Source of the DNA: Physcomitrium patens
Lineage: Eukaryota; Streptophyta; Bryopsida; Funariales; Funariaceae
DNA length: 64,000 nt
NCBI RefSeq assembly: GCF_000002425.4
Contig: NC_037271.1
Location: 2,607,272-2,671,271, forward strand
Direction of reading: 5' to 3'
Below are positions 10,966-23,605 of this stretch, one piece after another. Numbering within the stretch: position 1 is the stretch's first letter; each line of letters begins with the position of its first letter. The translations under genes were made by a program, and so were the position numbers. The notes beneath the pieces were generated by a model. It was not told the origin of the DNA and did not search any database. It worked only from the letters and a program-made list of their open reading frames with translations.

Positions 10966-13900
10966 TAAATTGAACATGATATTAGAGCAAGTTTTGTAGT
11001 TTAGCTTATCTTTTGGCAAGAGCTCAGTTCTATACCTTGTTAGTTTGGCCTAGACATATCAATAATATAAAGTACTATTCCAAAAGATCTATTTATTAGT
11101 TTGCATTAATAAAACAACCATGCTCAAGATGGCTTTTAATTATTTTTTTTGATAGTTTTTTGATGACTTGAGTAAGCTAGTTGAATCAATTAATTATCAT
11201 AATTGGAAGATGAACATTTTATAGAAAGATAGAATTTAGAATTTTTTTATTTTTTTAAGAACATTTTTTTTTCTTTATATATTCAATAACTTAGTATAAA
11301 TCCAATCCAAAGTGCTCTACTAGCTCATTTTATTTAGCTTGTAAAAATTACTCTATAAAAAAAATTTGTAGATAGAGAGATAAAAATTCAATGGCTAGTA
11401 GTAATTCTTGCAGCATTGCCAATAGCTCTAAAGGCTAAAATAATTTGAAAAGAACTTGAGATATCCTATTGTCAAAACAAAATAATAAAAATTATCATAA
11501 CCTTTGTCAAAGATGATTTATTATGTAAAGTATTCAAATTTTTTGATCCACACTTAAATAGAAGCATCTTTAGTTAACATATAAGATATAAGATATAGCC
11601 AAAAAAAAATATTATTATATAACCACCATTATACCTTGATGGTCACTAAAGGTTCTAGTATTGATGGATATTTAAGAAACCTTAAGGACCAAATTTCAAA
11701 TGTCTTGTACATGCTTGTCCATTGCAAACAGAAAAAAAGGTAGAAATTATCTCAAATACTTTACCTACTTCATATGATTCATTTATTTATAAAATATGTG
11801 GAACAAGAGTTAGTCTTCATTTTAAAATAATAATTGAATGATTACACTATGAAAAAAGTTGTTGAGTTCTAAAGTATAGATCACAAGCTTAATGAAGAGG
11901 CTCTATTTTTTAAAATCAAGTGATTATCTTAATAGACATACTATTATATTTTTTTTATTAAGGTAGATTTGGTCACATATTCTTAAATTGCTGTAAGCAA
12001 AAAAGTAACATCAAGAATTTAGATTTGGAGAGCCCACAAAAATTTGAAAAGCATAACATACATGCCTTATATGAACATTCTTCTATAAAAATTCTAAAAA
12101 AAAATAATGAATACACACAAAAATTATTTGATATAGTATTAGTCAATATTATTGCCACTCTAGATTATAAGTAGTGTATTGATTTTGGTGCCTCAATTCA
12201 CGTCACAAGGCAAAAAGAACTATTTTAAAACCTTCAAAGTCTTTTGGACTAAGATTAATCAAAATTGCTAATGGATATATGTATGCTACTAGTGGCTTTA
12301 GAAATGTAATTGTTAGAACTTCTATATGAAAAATAAAGAGCCTTCATATTATTTTATATATATTAAGTAAAAATAATAACTTACTTTCAATAAAAAAAAT
12401 TATCAAGGAAGAATATAATGTGATATTTGATGAAAATAATTGTGTTATAATTTGAAGGAGTGACAACAAGGTTATTTCCAATAAATCATTAGATATAATA
12501 AATGGCATATATTAATTACATCTTCAACTACCACAAATCAGCCTTGAAGTACGTTTAAAGGATAATGTCTTAATAGTCAAACTTTGGCATATACAACTTA
12601 ATTATTTGTATTATTATACTTTCAAGTTCTTATTTGACAATAAAATGGCCATAAAAATCCCAAATCTATTGTTGATTAATGATGTATGTTTGAGGTATCA
12701 ATTGAAGAAGCACATTTGAGAAATTTTTTTGCATAGTTAAATAAGAATCACTATTGTACTTAAATTGATATAATTTGATATATGTAGTCATTTTCTTATT
12801 AAATCAATAGTTAGATTGTTCTATTTCATAAAATTTATTAAAAAATTCACTTGCAAATTTTGGATTTACTTCTTGTATCAAAAATCCAAGGCATATTTTA
12901 AATTTTTAGAATCCAAAAGTGAAGTTAAAAAATAAAGAATAAATTGCTTTCAACTTTCACATAAGAATCAAGGGAGGGAGAGATGAAGGAAGATGGGTGC
13001 AAAAGGAGGAGTATATGTCACGTATTTTTCTAAAATATTTTTCTAATAGAAAGATTGTAAGATAATATACTTAAGCTTAAATATCTCAATAAAGTGGAGT
13101 ATCTAAGCAAATGAATCAATTATAAATTATGTGAACAAACATAGTCCATGATGCTAAAAAATAAAGTATCTTATTTTTTATAGATAGAAGGCATTAATAC
13201 ATCTATTTATTTTTTTAATTATTTTTTTATTAAATTTAATTATTAAATCACATATTAAAAAATATATTAAAAAATAAAACCTAATTTAAAAAATCTAATA
13301 AATTTTTGATGTAGAGTATTTATAAATGTGCCAAAAGAGAGAAGAAAACTTAAGAGTAAGAATAGCCAAAAGAATCATTGTATAATATAATTTACATTCT
13401 AAGAAATTTGAATGCTATAGTCTTAAGTAGAAAAAGATTTTAGTAATCAAAGATGTTCAATTTAATAAAGGATCTATAAATTTAAAAATTAAAGTTGATC
13501 TTGATCCATTATCAAATAATTTAACTAACATTGATGAGTAAAAATCTTAGATCCATACTAATCTTGTGCTGCTAACTTACACTCCTTCATTTAGCCAATC
13601 TTAGACAAGTACATAAAATTCTAAGACAAATTTAGTAAATACATAAATATTCTCTCAAATCAAAGATGAATCTCAAGAAGAAGCCAATTGGCCTATATCA
13701 AAGGAATCCTCTAATAACAAACTTGTAAAGTCGTCTTCATTAATACTTAATTTTTATTCTTTAATGGCAACTCTACCACACCTTTTCCATCAATGCACTA
13801 AAATATGACCAATATAAGATATAAAGCGACTTTGATAAATATAAGACTATCAAATTACATTTATTATAGTTCCAAAATTACACAAATTTGTCAAAAATGA

Positions 13901-15096
13901 GTTTATCATAGCCATTGTATAATCTAAAGAGCTAAATAATTTTTACAATGTATTTTATTTTGAAAGATGGTTGCAAGATATGAATCATGAAATGGATTTT
14001 ATAATAAAAAAAAATCTTATTTGATCTAATGGATTTTTTTTTCAATAAGAAATCAATCACATTGCATTGAATTCATAATATAAAAATAATACTTGATGAT
14101 AAATTAAATAAGTTGAAAGTATTATTGGTAGCTTGAGATTTTGAGTAAGAAGAAAGCATTGACTTTAATGAGACCTATGCACCAATGGCTAGATAGAATA
14201 TAATACATTTAGTTGTAGCTCTAATTACAAATCAAAGATAGAAAAAGCTACAACCTTCATGTAAAAGAAAAGCTTTCTCAATAGAAACCTGTAGTAGGAT
14301 GTATATATCAAATAAACATACGAATTTTAGGTACTAAGATAAGAAAATAAATTTTATACACTTGCTTGCATGATATATGGACTATGCCATGTTTTAAATT
14401 CATAGTATATTAAGATCAATGAATACTCAAAAAAATCAAGACTTATATTAAAATGAGTTCGATTATAACTTACACTATCTACAAGATAGTCAAAAGTCAA
14501 TTTTTTTAATTTTATATATCAATGATTAATAATAAATAAATTTAATAGTTGATCAAGCAATTGAAATGGTATTTTTAAATGACCAACCTTGCTTTGTTGA
14601 ATTTCTATTCTAGATTAGAATTTTCAATTTTCTATAGAAGGATTTTTATGTGTTAAAAGATATATACTATTAAACTCTTAACCAACTTTAGTATGGTTGG
14701 ATATATATTTTTTTCTACTTCCTTTTCAAAAATATCATAACTTGGTGCCAAAGAATAAGCCAAATTCTATGATGCGCCTATCTATTAGAGATAAATTAAC
14801 AAATTATTTTATCCAAAAACTTTACTAGACTTATTTTTTGTCAAAAATTTATTTGATAGGTATATTAGATATTCAAAAGTGTCATATGGATGATATAATT
14901 TATTTACTTTGATACTTAGTAAGAACAATAAATTATAATATTTTATATTATATGAAAGAATCTAATATTTTTTTTGGCTATATTATTTTTCTTAGCTCAA
15001 AGAATGTACTAATTAAAAATCTACATCAAGCTATGTATTTTCTTTGAGGTCTTGCCAATTACCTATAGTTCTAAACAAATAATTGATTGTTATGCT

Positions 15097-16902
15097 ATTG
15101 TAATACGTGAAGTCTTGCTTCAGAATGCTCCAAGTACTTGGCTGTGGAAAGTAGAATAGAAATTGCAACAACAAAATCCTAATTCTAATAGAACACTAAC
15201 AATGCTAAAGAAGCTTTAATTAAATTCAAAGAAACCTCAAAGGAATTCCAAAGTAACAATAAAAAATCTTAAAGAAATATTAGAATGATAACAAATATAT
15301 CTCAAATACATCTTAATTCAATCTTAATTTAATCCTAGTTGAAATCTTACTTCATTCAAACTTTAGGCCAAAAACTAACTAAATCTTAAATTCTAAATAA
15401 ATTCAAATAAAATCCTATACTCTAAATCAAATCTTGATTAAATCCTAACAAAACCTTAAATCCCAAATCAAATCCTAAATCCTAAATCAAACCCTAATCA
15501 AATTCTAAATCCTAAACTAAATCCTAATCATAAATCAAATCCTAAATCAAATCCTAATTTTACATCAAATCTTAATCAAATCCTAATCAAATCCTAATCA
15601 AATCTTAAACCCTAATCCTAAATCAAATCCTAACCAAATCCCAATCCTAATCCTAAATCCTAAACTAAACCCTAACCAAACTCTAACCAAACTCTAACCA
15701 AACCTTGATCCTAAACCAAACCCTAACCAAATCCTAAATCCTAAACCAAATCCTAATCTTAAATCAAATCCTAATCAAATCTAAACCTTAATCCTAAATC
15801 CTAAATCAAATCCTAATGAATCCCTATCCCTAGATCAAATCCTAATCAAACCCTAGTAATTTCTACAACATAATTAAACCTCAACAACTGATGAATGAAC
15901 CATTGATCTTAACTCAAATTTTGCACAATTCTAAAAAACTAAGTTGAAAACAAGCACAAAAATTTTGAAAAGGATCGAAAGTACCAAATAGACAATAATC
16001 TCAAAAATGTGCTCAAATATTGACCAGCCTCCTTCTCCAACCTTGATGCCAATCTCCCAGAGCCAATATCTCTCTTTTTCACCGTTCGATTGATTTCAAA
16101 ATTCTCATACATATAGAAAAATAATTCTAATATCTTCTCACATAAATTTCACTCTAATCCAACTAGTAGATTGTAAGAAATCTTAAAAACCCTCACTAGA
16201 CCTAAAATTCTACTTTCTAAGACCTTGACTCACTTAAACCTCAATAATCCTTAATTCAACTATTAGATCAAGCTAAGATTCACAATACATATTAAGCACA
16301 AGTATAACCATTAATCTATAAAATTTCACTTATAGATCTATTAAAAAATTCTTGAAATCACTAGAAATATCAACCCTATTTTATTTCACAAATCCCAAGT
16401 CATCCAAAAATAATCTTGACTTTGTAAAGCTCTTACAAAGTCATAAAAACTCCAAATCACCCAAAATCAATGCTCATAGAAATCTTATCCAATTTGCCAT
16501 CAAATCCCATTCTTTGATTTGCAAAAGAATTCCGGAATCATCATCAAGACTCGGTTTTGTGCCTTAGGGTCTGATTTTGATCCTAGTTCATAACCGGCCC
16601 TCTTCAGGTATCAATATTTAGTTTTTCTAAGTAAATTTTGCTAGAATTTACTCTTCACTTCCTTCTAAAGATGCCTATATCATTTATTTTTCTAATCTAC
16701 TTTATTTTGCCTTATTTATGGTCCTACAAAGTAAGTAGAAGTCACCTTTCTAAAAGGCAACATTGGTACCTTTTAGTTTTAGTACCCTTTTGACTATTAA
16801 CTATATTTATAAGATAATTTGCTCTTATACTTTGAACTAAGATCTCCTACATTATAATAATTTCTACACTCTTTCACCTATTAGTTATGTTACATCATGA
16901 CA
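15097..16902 (-). repeat. F1 solo LTR (copy B) inserted in copia RNase H
   Basis: About 1.8 kb, plus-strand ends TTGTAATACG and CATCATGACA. It contains a long telomere-like array in the reverse sense (AAATCCTAATC units, about 15300-15860). The RNase H reading resumes exactly at the right edge, and the flanks are ATGCT (15092-15096) and ACGCT (16903-16907), a target duplication with one C/T difference. No internal element sequence remains, so it is a solo LTR. Confidence 0.8.
15300..15860 (-). repeat. Telomere-like minisatellite inside F1 LTR copy B
   Basis: Degenerate CCTAAATC/CCTAATCAAAT units, the reverse complement of the array at 3480-3900. It is longer than in copies C and D and absent from the F1 LTR at 30321-31459, which largely accounts for the difference in LTR length. 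Confidence 0.8.
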
Positions 16903-17299
16903 ACGCTCTCTTCGACTAAAGCAAAAAATAAATCTTTATTAATTGCTACAAAAGATGATTTGTAATTACAATCATTATTAAAAAATATCAAGAAATTTCT
17001 AATAACTACGACCATCTTTGTTGATAATCAAAACTACATGAAAATTTATAAAATGCAATATATCATACAAGAACCAAATACACTACAACTCATTACCACC
17101 TCATCAGAAAAAAGATTATTTCAAAAGAGACTAATATGACTTATATTATCGTAGGAAACTAAATAGTTGACATTCTCACAAAAGCACTAAGCAAAACAAA
17201 GTTCCAAAATTTTAGATGAAGATTATACTTACATAGTATGTCTCAAGTCAAAGCTATTTATGGATTATAGAAATAAGACTTAAACTTAAGTTGATAATT

Positions 17300-18280
17300 T
17301 AGTCATAGTTGTCTTTTCAACTTTGAAAATTAATGTGTAAAAATAAGTTCCTATTCACTTATTTCTTGTACTATCTCTTTATTCTTCTTCTTCTACCTTT
17401 TAATCTGTATCAAATTTTTCTTCATAAGCTTCTTAAAATTATTAATTTCTATCTTAAGATATTTATTTCAAAATAATCTTATTTTTTTTATTATTCTAAT
17501 ACACTTTAAATATCATATAATATCTTATTTCATGAATTATAATACATTCTATTTAATTGTAGTCTCTATAAATCTATGCTAGTCTTTTTGCACTTGTCAT
17601 AGAAAAAAAAAAAAAATGGTGGTGAAAGAGATAAGTTTAGCTTAGACTACAAGACACTAACTATAATTGAGTTAAAAATTATAGTGTTGTTGATGTCTTA
17701 ATGTTACTTAATAGCAAAGATCTATTGATTTCATTCAAAGCTTCTAAAAGCCACTACCATAAAGATGATGGCCTACTTATGATATCTTCATTGCTATGAC
17801 AAGAACAAATTAGGTTGTAATAAAATACATTAATATTAAAATCAAAATTTCTTTTGAAATATCACTTGTGCCAAGATAGTACTTTAATTCTTCATTTAAA
17901 AAGCTCGAAGATAGAGACTCAAGTAATGAGGTGACATATAAGTACTTAAGAGAATAAAGGAATGCTTCACCTAGCAATGCATTTATATAATTAATTAATT
18001 ATTAAAAAAATAAGCACACATTATATATAGACATGATAAAAATTTCTAATTATATAACTTCTAATCAATACTTATAGAAGTAAAACTTCTATTATTAGAT
18101 TTAATTGATATCATTACTAAAAATAAATTATTTTTAATTAATAAATATTTTTAAAAAACTTTTAAAAAAAATTGATAGGATTTGTTCATTAATTCATGTG
18201 GATACTATTGCTTTGGCTTCAAAATGATGTGTAGGTGGACAGATTGATGTATACATGTTCAAATATACCTTAAGTAAAGA
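17300..18280. other. Region between copia RNase H and its right LTR, nothing recognised
   Basis: AT-rich and non-coding by eye. It lies inside the presumed copia copy 2 and may contain a further old insertion. Confidence 0.4.
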
Positions 18281-18699
18281 ATGGTATTGATATTTTATTC
18301 TCAGGGTACTTGAATATAATCATCAATTCAATTGTACAAGATATAACTTATTACTCATCGACTAGGTAGATACTTGCAGTGAGATTTCATTAGACATAGA
18401 TCCAATGTTTTTTTAGGTACAATAGGTATTTAATTAGAATCTGGTCATTAATTCTATGTGTATATGTACTCTATTTTTTTTAGTTATATTTGTTTAACTT
18501 TTCTATATTCAATACTTTAAACACAATCTGATGGTAGTCAATAATTGCATTGTAACAAAGAAGGCAAACAAGTATAAGATCAATTGTAATGAAGGTGTAT
18601 AAAATAATGCTTAACTAGCAAGCACTATTATATCTAGAAAACATAAAAGATGGCCATACCTACCTTGATCTTTGTTGTTATACCATCCATAACTCCACT

Positions 18700-18714
18700 T
18701 GTATTAAAGACATG

Positions 18715-18754
<40 letters not shown>

Positions 18755-19250
18755 TTAATATATTCTTGTGTCATTCAAAAGAATTAGAAAGTCATTCAAA
18801 GATGATATAATATTAAACTAGAATGGCTATTTTTAAAGATAAGAAGACTAGAAAGTCTTGAAATAAGACTAAAGACTTGAAAGGCATTGACAAGAGTAAA
18901 GAAGGCTTCACTCTTACTTCTATATATATTTTTAATTAGAAGCTACTTGGTGATATCCTATAGAACCTCCAAAACATATTGATTTTGTAAGACATGTATC
19001 TTAACTTGCAAGGCAAGTTTTCTATATGTATACCATATAGTTAACTTCTTTTATAAGCTATCAACATGTGGGTAACTTATTAACTAAGTTTCTAAGCTAT
19101 CAATTAATTACAAATACATGTAAAGTCAAAAAAACATCTATGAAGCTTATAGGAAGCTTTTCTAAAAAATATTATGAATATAATTTACTTTTACCAAGTT
19201 CTACTTAATTATATAGGTATATATTAGAAAAAATATATATGTCAATGACA
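18700..19250 (-). repeat. 3' LTR of element X
   Basis: It starts TGTATTAAAGACATG and ends GTCAATGACA on the plus strand, followed by a pyrimidine-rich ATCTCTCCTTCT stretch, the complement of a polypurine tract. Presumed R start ACTCTTGTCAA (complement at 18887-18897). A 32-base A run lies at 18720-18751. Confidence 0.75.
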
Positions 19251-19252
19251 TT

Positions 19253-19559
19253 ATCTCTCCTTCTAAGAATAAGTTTCATGAAGAGTGGTCTTCATATGTT
19301 AAGAAAATCTATGATATAATAAATTGTATTTGTTACATACTCTAATCTTTATTTTCTTCAAAGATGGTTCATAGGTCTTCTCAGCCATCAATAATGTTTT
19401 ACATCAAAACAAGAAGTCCACCCTATAATTTAGTCATTATTGAGGCCTTTGTAACTTCCTTCAAATAAAATATTTGGAACACCGTTAGGAATTGTTTTTA
19501 CATCTAATAAAATCATCCAACATTGAGAGTCTCTTCAAAGGTCATGATATCAAACATGT
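19253..19559 (-). pseudogene. Decayed copy of the chromovirus post-pol ORF (element X)
   Basis: The minus-strand translation, broken by several stops, gives a segment W-T-S...KHY*WLRRPMNHL*RK*RLEYVTNT (asterisks are stops). It aligns with the 57012-57338 ORF around YRWLQGSMNHLPREQ and with the copy at 29949-30320. Each stop sits where C-to-T change from CAA or CGA would explain it. The upstream half was removed or displaced by the F1 LTR at 19560. Confidence 0.6.
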
Positions 19560-20695
19560 TGTATTACGTGAAGCCTTGCTTGAGAATGAACGAAGCACCT
19601 CATTGTGAAAGGTAGAAGAAAAATTGCAACAATAAGATTTTAATTTAAATAGAATCCTAAATAATTTTAATTAAATCTTAAAAATACTACTCAAATTATA
19701 ATAAAATCCAAAAAAACCTCAAAGAAATTATAAAAGAAGCATGTAAAAATCCTAAAGAAATTCAAAGAAAGTATTAGAATAAAATCTTAAATATATCTTA
19801 AATAAATTCTAATCAAATCTTAATTTAATCCTAGTTAAAATCCTAATATTTTTTATTTAAATCTTTGGTCAAATTCTAATTGAATCTTAAACAATCCTAA
19901 ATCCCAAACAAATCCTAAATCCCAACCAATTCCTAAATTCTAAATCAAATCCTAATCAAATTAACCTTATCCTAATGTAGTTTAGAACCTCAATATCTAT
20001 CGATTATACTATTAATATTGCTTAAGATTTTACACACCTCTCAAAAACTAAGTTTACAACAAGCATATAAAATTTGAAGAAGATCAAACATACCAAATAG
20101 AAGATCAAACCTAAATTCTACTTAGGTATTGGCTAGCCTCCTATTCTAATCTGAATGTTGAACTTCTAGCGTTAATATCTCCTTCTTGAATTGTTGAATT
20201 GCCTCTAAAATATACAAATTTTTTTAAAATTAAGTCTAGTCTCCATACAAAAAAAATCACTTCAATCCAATTAACAAATCTCTAAAGATCTTAAAAATAC
20301 TCATTGACCCTCAATTTTAATTTCTGAGACCTCAATCCACAAAAACCTTTATATACTTTGATCTAATCATTTAATTGACCTCGAAATTTGGGCACATTTT
20401 AACTAAAATACTAACACACTACCCAAAATTTATCCGTACACACACTTATTGATAACTTCCTCTTAAACATGTTTATATCAATCACTTATCTCATTTACTT
20501 TGCTTTGAGGTATTTATATATCTACAAAGCAAATAGAAGCTTTTTTTCTAAAAGACAACATTATGATTAAACCTTTTATTACCATTCTATCATTTATTTT
20601 TTATTTTTTTTTTCTATTACATCTTTTTACTAGACTCTTCTATAATAACACCTATGTTTTCATTTTTTATCATATAGTCATGTTACTATATGACA
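19560..20695 (-). repeat. F1 LTR (copy D)
   Basis: It starts TGTATTACGTGAAG and ends TGTTACTATATGACA on the plus strand, 1136 bp. It has a short telomere-like stretch near 19800-19980. It is followed by TCCATCTCCTC, the complement of an F1 polypurine tract, so it is a 3' LTR of a minus-strand element rather than a solo LTR. Confidence 0.7.
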
Positions 20696-21109
20696 TCCAT
20701 CTCCTCTAAACTTTACATCCTTTAATATGCACCAAATATCTTCACTCACTTTTCTACAACTGATATTTTTAATCTTATTCTATCTAATTTTTATAATAAA
20801 TAAGTTATATTATCATATAAAATTATTACCTCATATGATTCAAACTATTATTTTTAAAACTTCTTTAAAAAATTATATTGATTGTCCAAGTTACTATCAT
20901 AGTCTAATATCCAATCACCTTTTCCAATTGCTTTCGGTCTCAATTGATGTTTTTTTATCAAATTGTACCTTATTTTATAACCTTATTATTTTTAATCTTT
21001 CTAATGCCATTTATATATCTTTAAGTCATTTTTCAAGTTATTAAATTTTAATAGCTAAAAGTTCCTCTCTTATCAATTCATCTTTCTATGGCAGCACATT
21101 CCAAGTATG
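20696..21109 (-). mobile_element. F1 internal fragment next to LTR copy D
   Basis: The first 40 or so bases (GGAGATGGA-type purine tract, then a GGTGCATA-like stretch) match the end of the F1 internal region at 31460-31510. The remainder is AT-rich and unrecognised; the plus-strand open frame there shows no family features. Confidence 0.4.
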
Positions 21110-22095
21110 TGTCATAAATATATATCTACCATAATTATTATCTAGGTAATATGAATACATAGAAGTAAGTAAAAATAGATTAATTTCATAATATTTTCTA
21201 GAATAGCTTCTTAGAAGATTCCTAGATATTTTTTTGACTTTAGATATATTTATAGTTAATTGATAGATTGGAAACTTAGTCAACAAGTTAACCATGTATG
21301 TAATGTATTAGTAGGTTGTAGAATAAGCTAACTATGTAGCGCCCATATAGAAAACTTGCCTTACAAGTCAAAATACGTATCATACAAAGTCAACATGTTT
21401 TTAGAAGTCCTATAGAATGTTGCCACATAAATCTTAGATAAATAGTATATATCGAAGTAAGAGTGAAGCCTTCTCCACTCTTGTCAATTCTTTTTTTGCT
21501 TCTAATCTAGATTCAAGAGTCTCTAGTTTCCTTGTCTTTTGGTAATAGCCATTCCAATTTCTTTTTAATATACATACTTCTTTATTTCTATTTTGTCACT
21601 TTTTTTTTTACTTAGATTTTACAGGTCTATGCATCTTCTTCAATTCATGTCATTGACAAATTTCTAAGAGTACATTTATAATATTAGAGCTTTATCTTAT
21701 CTTGATTAAGAGTAGATTATTCCTTTCTTTCAATAAGAAATAAGCATATTAGAGGTTGCAGATTATGCTCTTCTAAATTAATATTGTTCTAGGTATTTTT
21801 TTTATTTTTAAGTCCTTTTTTTTGCTTATCTTGAGAAATATAAGATTTTTTTTTGTAAATATTATCATGGCAGAGCTTCTTGAAATAAAAAGTGCAATGA
21901 CACAAATGCAAGAGAAATTGAAAGATTTGATGCTTGCTATGCATCAACTCAGTTTATTGCCACTGAGAATAACAAAAATGACAAAAAGTGAAGATATAGA
22001 CATGATTGGAGCCACTTCAACATCTACTCTAAATCACACTTCTTCTTTTATAATAGAACATCCTTTCAATATTAGAGAATCCAAAGTTGTCTTAT
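21110..22095 (+). mobile_element. Truncated plus-strand F2 element: 5' LTR and start of gag
   Basis: LTR 21110-21658 (TGTCATAAAT...CATTGACA), TATA-like TATATAT at 21447-21453, presumed transcript start ACTCTTGTCAA at 21478-21488, and a primer-site candidate at 21661-21671 (8 of 11 complementary). Gag opens at 21868 (MAELLEIKSAMTQMQ) and runs to about 22095. There the sequence switches abruptly into minus-strand F2 pol of element X (GGAGGTGG). The reading frame after the switch is not gag. Confidence 0.65.
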
Positions 22096-23605
22096 CTATT
22101 TCTATAAGAGGAGGTGGATTTGTCTTCTTTTCAAGTTATTCATTGTTTTATATGGCTCAAAAAGAGATACATGAAATATAGGATGAATCTTCATAGACTA
22201 TGGTAGATGTAATCAATAAGCAATAAGATTGACTTATTCACAAATAAAAAAAAATCTATGTCTTTAATAGTCCAACTTATCACAAAGATAAGTAGTCTTG
22301 ATATTACAAGGGAGTAATCATATATTGTCATCTACATTGAATTATGGTTTTTCTTTATGATAGACATCTACATTGATCTTTTCTCATTCTTGAGCTCTTT
22401 TTAACTATGCCTTCATTGTTGCATGTAACTCTGATAAATGATTTGCCAAATCTTTTGCCACAAGCTTATTAACTTTTAAAAAATTAAAGATATGAAGTTA
22501 TGGATAATAGCCATAATTAAAAAATAAAGGTGTTTATTATATTAAAAAAAGTATTAAATTATTATATGCAAACTTTATCAATGGTAAATAAATTTTTCAA
22601 TCATCTTAATGATAATTAATGGTATACCTCAAGTATTTCTTTAGAATTTAATTCACCTATTTTGTTTGTATATTAGTTTAAAAATAAAAGCCAAAGGGAG
22701 CTTTATATCCACTTTTAAAATCTCCAAAGGCTTCTCTAAAATCTTGATATAAATTGAGTTCCTCTATTTGATATAATATCCCTTGATAATCCATGATAGT
22801 GATAGATATTATCAAGAAAAATCTTAGCCATTTTTTTACATATAATATATTTTGTACATAGTATAAAATAATCCATCTTTATAAAATGATCTATTGTTAC
22901 AAATATAAAATTATATAAACCTAAGATTAGAAGATCTGTAATAAAATCTATAGAAATAAAAGACCATGATTGTTTTAAAATAGATAATGGCTAAAGAAGT
23001 TCATAAGGTTGATGGCGAGGAATTTTAGATCTTAAAAAAATATTATATAATTGTATAAAATCTTTGATTGCCTTCCCCATTTGAGGCCACCAAAAGTCTC
23101 TTGATGTTAGCTCCAAAATCTTATTGTATCCAAAATGTCTAGCTATTAGAACATCATGAAAAGCTTGAAAAATACAAAATTGTATCCCACCTTTTGGAAT
23201 GTATAATTCTCCATCAAAATAAAGTAGGTTGCTTTTAAACTAAAACATGGAAGTATCATGAGATTTAGAAGAATTATTCTTGATATCATAGACAAGAAGA
23301 TCAAAAGACATATTTGATTGAATTTTCTTGACAAAAGTTAAATCCATAGTCAATTTTGATTTTATTGCTTAAAGGTGAAAATGATCTAGTTTCAAAAAAA
23401 ATATTCTTTGTTAATCAAAAGAAGCATTTTTTTTATGCAAGTTAAAAATATTTTAAAAGAGCATTCAATAAACCTTGTTATTTTTTAAGTCGATAAGTGA
23501 TTTTGAAATCAAAACTTGATAAAGACATGTTCCAACAAGCTTCGTGATGATTCAAAAAACGTGATGACATGAAGTACTCAAGGTTCTTGAAATTCGTATA
23601 CATGG
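22096..23605 (-). pseudogene. Element X integrase / RNase H end remnant
   Basis: This tracks the intact copy at about 32605-34110 base for base, with many AT-shifting changes: polyproline linker, integrase core and zinc-finger part, and the RNase H end. Many stops. The similarity breaks at about 23605 at a TGTCATATTG sequence. Confidence 0.65.

Larger units (their letters stand above)
10695..18540 (+). mobile_element. Decayed Ty1/copia retrotransposon (copy 2) with nested F1 LTR
   Basis: Similar segments at about 10695-10975 and 18280-18540 (shared TTAGAATCTGGTC) look like its two LTRs. A primer-site-like ATATTAGAGC follows the left one. Stop-riddled coding remnants follow in copia order: gag (about 11124, LVESINYHNWKMNIL), zinc knuckle (about 11965), protease (about 12180, DFGASIHVT), integrase (LWHIQLNYL, about 12590), RT (about 14160, DFNETYAPMARWNTIHLVVAL-like) and RNase H (LSSTKAKN, about 16907). 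The RNase H is split by the F1 LTR at 15097-16902. Without the insert it is about 6 kb. Outer boundaries are approximate. Confidence 0.65.
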
